From contig NW_019174111.1 in assembly GCF_001642475.1 (NCBI RefSeq), positions 1 through 39,147 of the forward strand: a DNA stretch of 39,147 bases, read 5' to 3'. This document shows, in pieces, positions 32,418 to 39,147 of this stretch. The notes below the pieces were generated by a model that searched no databases, was not told the DNA's origin, and saw only the letters and a program-made list of their open reading frames with translations. Position 1 is the stretch's first letter, and the number at the start of each line of letters is the position of its first letter. A program made the translations under genes and the position numbers. Origin of the DNA: Fonsecaea monophora (Eukaryota; Ascomycota; Eurotiomycetes; Chaetothyriales; Herpotrichiellaceae).

Positions 32418-33387
32418 ATGGAAAACTCCAACACCTTGCGCAAAGCGCTTTTCACGCGAAGTGGCCCCTCCTTTGGCGCGTGGCAGATGCTACCCGGTTC
32501 GCATTTGTCCAGAGCAATGGCGAGATGCGGATTCGACTGGATCTGTATCGACTGCGAACACGGAAACATCACAGGTGCACGGCGCAAATCCCCATACCAC
32601 TCATATATATCCCAGAATATCGCTGATTCTCCCGCGTGCCAGACAATGAAATGCACGACAGCGTGCACGCCGTCGCATCGGTCGGAGTCTCTCCCATTGT
32701 CCGCATTCCTGCCAACGAAGGCTGGATGGTCAAGAGAGCACTCGACTCGGGCGCCCACGGGATCATCGTGCCGCTGCTGTACACTGTCCAAGACGCAAAG
32801 AGACTGGTCGAGTCTGCCAAGTTCCCTCCACGAGGCAAGCGAGGATTCGGCAGTCCCTTCTCCATGGGCGCCTTCGACAACCAGGGCAACCTGAGTGCCT
32901 TTGAATACATGAATACCGCCAATGACAATCTCTTGACCATCGCGCAGATCGAGACCAAGGAGGCGTTCGAGTGCGTCGAGGAAATCGCACGGGTTGACGG
33001 CGTAGATGGTGAGTTTGTTCTGGAAGGTCAGAACGCCCCCAAAGGCTTTGTTCGCTGACTTTGTTTGCTGTAGTATTGTTCATCGGCCTTTTCGACCTCA
33101 GTAACAATCTGGGGTATTCCCTCCAAGGTGGCTTCCCACCAGAGATGACAGCAGCCGTTGCTCGAATCTTAAAGGCGGCAAATGACGCCGGCAAGAAGGC
33201 AGGCATCTACTGTCCTTCGGGCGAGTCTGCTCGGCAGTATGCGGACAAAGGATTCCATATGATTTCGGCGGCCACCGATGCAACGGCCCTGCTGACCATC
33301 ATGACTAAATCTTTATCCAAGGCCAAGGGGCAAACGACCGTGCAGCCTGTCAAAGGTGCTGCTTATGGCGGGGCCAATGTGAAATAG
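32418..33387 (+). CDS. HpcH/HpaI-family class II aldolase (278 aa)
   Basis: Exons: 32418-32574, 32643-33008 and 33074-33387, with introns of 68 and 65 nt. Family motifs are intact: FGAWQMLPG at the N-terminus, IDCEHGN with His48, VRIPANEGW with Arg73, GAHGIIVPLL, the FPPRGKRGFGSP loop, IETKEA with metal ligand Glu156, and FIGLFDLSNNLG with metal ligand Asp182. The family (4-hydroxy-2-oxoheptanedioate, 2-keto-3-deoxy-L-rhamnonate and related aldolases; CitE-like lyases are more distant) cleaves 2-oxo-4-hydroxy acids to pyruvate plus an aldehyde, using a divalent metal. The exact substrate cannot be fixed. The context (acid permease, SDR, CoA-transferase, regulator) fits breakdown of a hydroxy or oxo carboxylic acid. 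One copy of the shared CGG..CCG element lies ~570 nt upstream. Confidence 0.9.
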
Positions 33388-33729
33388 TTTGTTGGCAGGC
33401 CACACCTTGTTCGGCTTCTCTGACGAACTTTTCAACTTTGTTCTTCCGAGCGCGTTGAAATGGTCTTTTGTCCCTAGGGTAACAATAATGTAAATCACGG
33501 TCAGAACTCGGGCTTTGAGAACGTGTGAAACATACCTTGGACATGGAGCTCGTATACATCATGCCATCCTTGCTCCGCACGCTCTGGAACAGGCTTCTGT
33601 ATAAGAATTTTATACATTCCTGGCCATATATGCTTCCCTCAGGACCTCATAGCAGAAATAACCTGGCAATTCCGGCACCCGGAGGTCTGACTCTGGACTG
33701 AATACTGACGCGGCTCTGTACCATGTCTC
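33388..33729. other. Convergent 3' region
   Basis: 342 nt between the aldolase and Zn2Cys6 regulator stops. Nothing was recognised. Confidence 0.6.
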
Positions 33730-35740
33730 TCAACTCGGAGCTGTCGAGTACAATATGCTCGCGATCTCTGCATCCTTCGCCACCGCTGGGCTCAAGCTGG
33801 ACAAGTCCTGCAGTGCTTGGAGGATACGTTCTGACCACCGTTCCCAGCCTTCAGGCAGAAAACCCTGCAAGGCTGGGGTGTGACGGAACGCGTACATCAG
33901 CAGAAGCTGCCCCAATGCTCTGGCCTAAAGTCAGTCGCTGGCAGAAATCTGTTGGGGGAATATCCTTACTGGCCACACCAGGAAAATGCCAGCGGCATAC
34001 AACCTTTGACGCCGAGAAGACTCTCGGTGACCTCGGAATATTTCAGGATCGCCCGTAATGCCTGTTTGCATCTTTGCTGGTCATATTCCGTTAATGCTGT
34101 CGGATGGTGGAGAGCCTTGTATCTGCGGGCTATTAGCAAAGGAGTTCAGGCCAAGTGCGCATTAGCCTTACAAAAACGGTCTTCCAAGATGGTAATGTGC
34201 CACAAAGTATCGAGATCGGAGTAATGACACCACCAAAACTTCACTCAGCGGATCTGGTCCCGTGATGGGAGTCTCGTCGTCAAAGCGAAGTTGTGCTGGA
34301 AGCTGTGATCGCCATTGGTCTAGCTGGTGATACAACTCTTGAGCCACTGCCGCGTTGGGGTAGTGGGCGGATGGGACTGGGTTTTTTGGTCAGAAAGATC
34401 GCAAGGAGACGTGTTCTTGACTCACTAAAGTAGTACAAGCTGCTATAGACTCGGCTGAGAAAGATGCGGTGTGCAATCTGAGCGAGGAAATGGTAGTGGC
34501 AGAAGGATTCATCCTCTTCCTCTTGACCGGGAGGGTAACCTGAGGGGAACGATACAAACTTTGGCAGTGGCACCGAGTCCTCCAAATCTCTAATCTGCGA
34601 CATTGCCAACCCGGTCAGCTCCTGCGTCAGCACGGTTTGGAACATGACTGTGATCCAGTAAAGCCGGGAATACATGTCCAGAGTCCATTCGTCTGCCTCG
34701 GGAGGTCTGTACCACAGCTTCAAACAAATCACCGCGGCCCTCATCGACATTGACCAACAATCGACCGGTCGTATAAGCTGAGCATGGTACAGCATGGTCA
34801 GCAGATAGAACTGACAGGTCTGGATCGTATGGTCTCCTTCAAGGAACCCGTTACGCTTCCGTGCTTCGTTGTAAAAGGCCAGTCCCAATGGTTCGGTTGT
34901 GGCTTGGACGGGAGAAGGGCGTGCTCGAGTTTCATGACGTTGCTGCTCGCACTCATTTATGGCGCGTGTCCCAAATGTCCCGAGTGCCATGGTCATGAGA
35001 ACAATGCAGCTGTCGGCATCGTAGCCGAAGCCGCCATTGATTGCATTTCCCAGGGTTTGCTGAAAGTACTGCTTGCGATCAAGCACCGGATGGGCAAGAT
35101 TGAAAGTTGTAAAGTAGGCATTGCTTAACTCTCGAACAGTCGAAATGCTGAAGTCGGCCAGAATAACAATGTCCTGATTCCGAGCAGGTCTCGGTAGCTT
35201 GGGACGCTGATCTTCTAGCTTCAGAGCGTAGTCATCCGGAACTGCTCTCAGTGAAGGGGGGAGAAGATCACGGATGGCGGGCCACGACAACATGCACCGG
35301 GCACTGAATAAGATCGGTGTAGTTTTGGACAGGATGGAACTTGCCGGAGACTCGGCGGGCAGACTGGGCTGTGTAGTAGGCGTTGGCGCTGGCGCTGGTG
35401 GGACGGATAGAGAGTCTATCTTAGCATCCATCCGTTCGAGTTTGTGCAGTATCATGCTCAAAGAGACTTCGTTCCTATACCAGTCAGTTGAGCCACGAGC
35501 TGGAAGAAGTCACCTACTTTGTTGCTTTCCGCTCGCCGTAGCTACATTCGAGACCAACGGTTCTACAGGGACCACACGGCTGTCCCTCATCACAACGCAT
35601 CTTCTTCTGGCGGCAGTGCTCACATGCCTAGGTCGTCAGCAACCGCTCGCAATAAGGGACGCGTTTCGTACCTGTCGAGCGATGAATAGTCGCGGCTTTT
35701 TCGCCAGGCGACCGTCTCCGTCTAGATCTCCGCTATCCAT
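33730..35740 (-). CDS. Zn2Cys6 fungal-specific transcription factor (591 aa)
   Basis: Six exons: 35740-35672, 35627-35518, 35474-34426, 34376-34172, 34122-33970 and 33919-33730. Introns are 43-50 nt and all phases agree. Exon 2 holds the whole zinc cluster: Cys25, 28, 35, 41, 44 and 51 (ACEHCRQKKMRCDEGQ and on), with a basic patch after the second Cys. Exon 3 carries the start of the fungal_trans domain (NAYFTTFNLAHPVLDRKQYF). Later exons restore LRSRYFVAHYHLGRPFL+YKALHH and FSWCGQ+ALGQLLLMYAF. The last acceptor could also be AG a few bases earlier, but only GGCCAG keeps frame. It lies inside the permease/SDR/aldolase/CoA-transferase group and is the best candidate for the protein that binds the repeated CGG..CCG element. 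That link is inferred, not shown. Confidence 0.86.
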
Positions 35741-36411
35741 GGCCGTTTCGCTATAGACAATGAAGCAACATTCCAGCGTCTACGGGGAGGATTGAGGAGC
35801 TCAAGAGTCCCTTTGTGGATTGTGGTGAATCGAGTCGAAGCTTGGAAGTTGGACTGGCACTGGCTGCACTGGCAGACTGGCCAGAACTGGGGTTTGATGT
35901 GGGGTAACACGTGACACCAGTGAGGGCTTGGCAGATTTTCTCATCAGGTTAATTAGTTGGTGGTCCGCTAAGGTTCAAACGGGGCTGGTACGCCAAAGTG
36001 GCTTCTCCAGATGGCGCAACGCTGCCTCACCTTTGCCCTTAAAGCGGCCTAGCTCCATTTCTTGAGCGAAAATGGAAAATGGTAACGGAATAAAGCACAG
36101 TTCGGGGTATATTACCTCGTAGATATATGGCAAAGACGGGAAATCAACACACTGGGATCTGTTCTTGTAACATGTACTCGTGAACTGCCACTTGAATACA
36201 AGAATCACGTCCAAAGTCCATACACTCTGGTATCATCCAGGTACTCTCCTGATAGGAGGATGTAAGAACTCACCGACCAAGCAAAACCAGGTATTGTCAA
36301 TTGAATCAATTCTGGCGTTTCTCTATCTTGTTTCGTTTTTGCCTTGCTTGACTTTGCCGAAATCTCTTTCTCCCCTTTTTCTGGGGTAGATTAATGCCAC
36401 GAATTTCTCCC
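35741..36411. other. Intergenic region, no gene seen
   Basis: Promoter of the Zn2Cys6 regulator and 3' region of the CoA-transferase. No copy of the CGG..CCG element was found by eye. Confidence 0.55.
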
Positions 36412-38621
36412 TCAGGCAACGACTTCCACGCTCAGATCATCCGGCCAACGCGGCTGATCGACGCCATTCGTCCTGGTTGACACATTATACCCCGGCTCGA
36501 CCTCCCCACCGGGGAACTGTAGTACAGGCGCGACGATCCGGACCGTGACACCACCCAGATGTTTGATGGCGTACTCTGTGAAGAAGCCGGGCTGGAAGAG
36601 CGTGGCGGCACTGTCGGGGTCGGCCCTCAGCATCTTCATGAACGCCGGGAGAAGGACCATCATCGAGTCGGTGTGTCGGAACACGGGGCGGCCGTGGCGG
36701 GTCCAGAGGCGGTCCCAGACTGTGGATGGGTAGGTCCCTACGCTGGAGGTGAGCCAGCGGGAGTAGTAGTTCAGGGCGATCTGGAGGAGCCAGGGCGAAG
36801 TGTTAGCATTGTACCCCCAGAAAAAGAGAGAAGAATGGAAGGGGGCGATAAAGAAACTACGTACGTCGACTGTGTACGATCCCCCTTTCTCAGCACGCTG
36901 CACGAGCGCGGTGAGGATGCCTATCGTCCCTGCTATGCCGGTACTTTTGACAATCATCAGTGTCAGTTCCACCGAGACAAGGGTACGACACCTGGCCCCC
37001 TGTAACAATTGACTCACCAGTAATCTGAATTCGGAAAGACAGGAGTAACAGGTTCCTCGTTGCCCATGGCCCTGCCAAATTCAAGCGACACTCCGCAGTT
37101 CTGTTCACTCTCAGAAAACGAATCAGCGCAGATTAATTCGATTCTTTGTCGTCACTCATGGGGGCCCATGTTTGAATAGTCTTCGAGCAGGATCGGGCGA
37201 TTGGTAAGGGGGGAAAGGAGGAAAAGAGAGACATTTACTTACCGCGTCGCTAATCTGTTGCCAGCCACTACGATCCTTCCAGGGCCCGTTCCAGCCGTAA
37301 CAGTTCTCGCGCGCATAGACGATACCACGATCCCGATCCTTGACCAAGTCCAGAACATCCTGCTCTCCGAAGCCGTACTTATCGAGCACGTGAGGACGGT
37401 AGCCCTGCAGAAAGACGTCGGCGCCACGGATCAGCTCGCGGAGCTTCTCTCGATCCGCCTCCACCTTGAGGTCGAGACAGGCATTCCATTTCCCGTGGTT
37501 CAGGTCCAGGTGCAGGCCCGACGTGTCGGTGATGTTTGGGGACACGATGCGCATGACCGAGGCGCCGAGCTCGGCGAGACCGCGTGACACGGCTGGGGAA
37601 GCGATGACCCGCGTCAGGTCGACCACTTTCAGCCCAGCGAGAGGCCTCTTCGGTGAGCTGGGGTTGGCAGGAGCGTCGGGCCACCACGTCGTGTGTTGGG
37701 CAGGGTTGGGTCGGTGGTGAATCTCAAACAGGCCGACGTGGGCGTTGGCCTTGCCGTGCTCGCTGGCATTATACTCGTCGATAGAGTAGCAAATGGTGCC
37801 TGCCTGGCGGAACCGGTTGGTCTCGAGATCCTGCAGCTCCTCAGCCGTGAATCTCGACACCGCCTCCACGTATGGCTTGCAAGCTTCTTGCAACGACGAG
37901 GCGGGGCTCTCCTGCGGGAGGCCGAGTGACTCGATTGTCGGGCGTGGATCCATGGATCCTGTGGTTTCACTTTTCTTAGCTTCTCCTTCGATCCAAAAAG
38001 CAACGAGGTTTACCATGAATATGAAAAAACCGATCATCCTTGGTCCTGTAGATGTTGGTCGCTGCCATCCGATGCAGCGAAGCTATCGAGCCGTGTTTGT
38101 CCCAGTCGGGGAAGTAAGCGTCCATCTTCTGCCGCAACTCGGGCCGGAGGATGGACAAGGCGTTGAGATCGTCTCCCTGGGGATCGAGGCGCCAGAGTAA
38201 AGTGGACATGAAGAACAACTGGGCGTGGTCTCTGACCATGACGCGAGGAGAGGTGAGTTGGTGAACGAGCAATAGAAGGTACCCCTCTTGAAAAAATCAA
38301 TCGGGGAAGCAGTGGTGGGCAGCCAAAAGCTTTTCACTTTACGTACGTATTGATCCTGACCTCGACGGGGTCGTGGTTATATTTCTTCTTCAAAATGGCA
38401 TTGACCAGCACGGCCTCGTAGGCCTTGAGGGCCGAAACGCTCTCGGCGAAGCGCCAGTTGATGGGGATACTGGGGCTGGGGCTGCCTTCGAAGCTGACGG
38501 TGCTGGCAAACGCCTCCCATCCCTCTGGCAGATACGGCGTGATCAGGGGGTTCTGGAGGATGCCGGTGCGAAAGACCTTCTCGGCCTGTGTTGGAACAGA
38601 GTATTCGGTGTTGGTCATCAT
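36412..38621 (-). CDS. Family III (CaiB/BaiF) CoA-transferase (579 aa)
   Basis: Six exons: 38621-38347, 38231-38014, 37958-37243, 37100-37018, 36943-36865 and 36780-36412. The start is one of two adjacent ATGs (38621 or 38618, MMTNTEYSVP); the frame is open to an ATG at 38720. The joins give VRINT+DHAQLFFMSTLL, FFHIHG+SMDPRP, QQISDA+NCGVSLEFGRAMG and SDY+CTGIAGTIG, all characteristic of the fungal CAIB/BAIF enzymes. The CoA-transferase core is visible as LAGLKVVDLTRVIASPAVSR, LGASVMRI, LDLKVEADREKLRELI and GADVFLQGYRP. These enzymes move CoA between carboxylic acids (for example from succinyl-CoA) and thus activate an acid substrate. Fungal members of this length carry duplicated partial core regions. 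Here the enzyme probably activates the acid handled by the neighbouring permease, SDR and aldolase (inference). Confidence 0.88.
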
Positions 38622-39147
38622 GTCGTGAGTATACAATGCGCGCAGATCAAAGGTTTCCCCAGATTCTAGCCGGGTTTGATATCTGAGAAATGGAGAAGGA
38701 GTATTATAGTCACTGATCATCCCCTGTTAGTTCAGACAGGCTTATACTTGTGGGTAGAGAGGGATGGATATACCGTGGTGGGGATTGATACAGACATACA
38801 TAGCATACAGCACACAGTACATACTAAGCTAGCTAGCCTCAATCTGTCGCAGTGAAGGATTCAAAGACTGTATGGCTCTAGCCGTTCGCATAAATATGCA
38901 GAAGAATGTTTCTTTACTAGCACAACGAGGGGAAGGAGGAGGGATCCCCAGTGGCCGAATACGAACCCCAGCACTCGGGATGTGTGCCCGAGACTGACTC
39001 ATTCTGCTAGATCGGACGAGACAATGATTCAGCGTCACAAGAGTCCACTTGGCATACCGAGTAAAGGTTCGGAAGATTCCCGATCACCCTCTGAGAGCGA
39101 GAATCAATGGCTGGTGGTGGTGGTGGTGGTGGTGGTGGTGGTGGTGT
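38622..39147. other. CoA-transferase upstream region
   Basis: An in-frame ATG at 38720 may extend the protein by 33 residues. No clear copy of the shared element is present, and the region ends in the GGT repeat. Confidence 0.5.
39110..39147. repeat. GGT trinucleotide microsatellite at window end
   Basis: About twelve GGT/TGG units running to the end of the window, upstream of the CoA-transferase gene. Confidence 0.85.

Noticed and set aside
32418..33387. Aldolase as the L-rhamnose pathway KDR aldolase (LRA4)
   Set aside because: The family fits, but the lactonase and dehydratase partners are absent and the neighbours include a CoA-transferase, so the substrate assignment is not supported.
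38655..38680. CCCC..TCTAG..CGGG near the CoA-transferase start as a fourth element copy
   Set aside because: The order and orientation of the blocks do not align with copies A-C.

Overview
The window comes from a filamentous ascomycete (Pezizomycotina). Most genes are split by short spliceosomal introns, mostly about 50-120 nt, with GT..AG ends and CTAAC/CTGAC-like branch points. The proteins belong to fungal families: Zn2Cys6 regulators, a DUF3425 protein, an RRT8-like membrane protein and a DAL5-type permease. A Eurotiomycete such as a member of the Chaetothyriales is possible, but I cannot prove it from sequence alone. I support 16 protein-coding genes, all apparently complete. No tRNA, rRNA, CRISPR array or transposon was recognised by eye.

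Layout. 0-9 kb: a protein with two zinc-finger-like modules (-), an HNH-domain protein (-), a Zn2Cys6 regulator (-), an RRT8/EI24-like membrane protein (+) and a HAD-family haloacid dehalogenase (-). 9.5-20.3 kb: a TRI12-type MFS exporter, a nine-exon cytochrome P450 and an SDR with a 14-nt microexon, all on +. They are followed by two divergent regulators: a DUF3425 protein with a leucine zipper but no basic region (-), and a hybrid C2H2 + Zn2Cys6 factor (+). This looks like a small tailoring/export cluster without a backbone synthase. 21.8-27.3 kb: a 1666-residue protein with a sacsin/NO VEIN-type GHKL ATPase domain at the N-terminus and a DUF3883 domain at the C-terminus that carries an E-x-K nuclease-like motif.

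27.6-38.6 kb: a likely catabolic cluster. It holds a DAL5-type permease (-), a divergent SDR (+), an HpcH/HpaI aldolase (+), a Zn2Cys6 regulator (-) and a family III (CaiB/BaiF) CoA-transferase (-). A 22-23 nt element bounded by CGG and CCG occurs three times in it: twice in the permease/SDR divergent promoter and once upstream of the aldolase. This suggests a shared regulon, perhaps run by the local Zn2Cys6 protein.

The strongest leads are the ATPase-nuclease-like giant protein, the three-copy element, the microexon in the SDR active-site region and the zipper-only DUF3425 protein. All exon joins were made by eye, from reading-frame continuity, splice consensus and family motifs.
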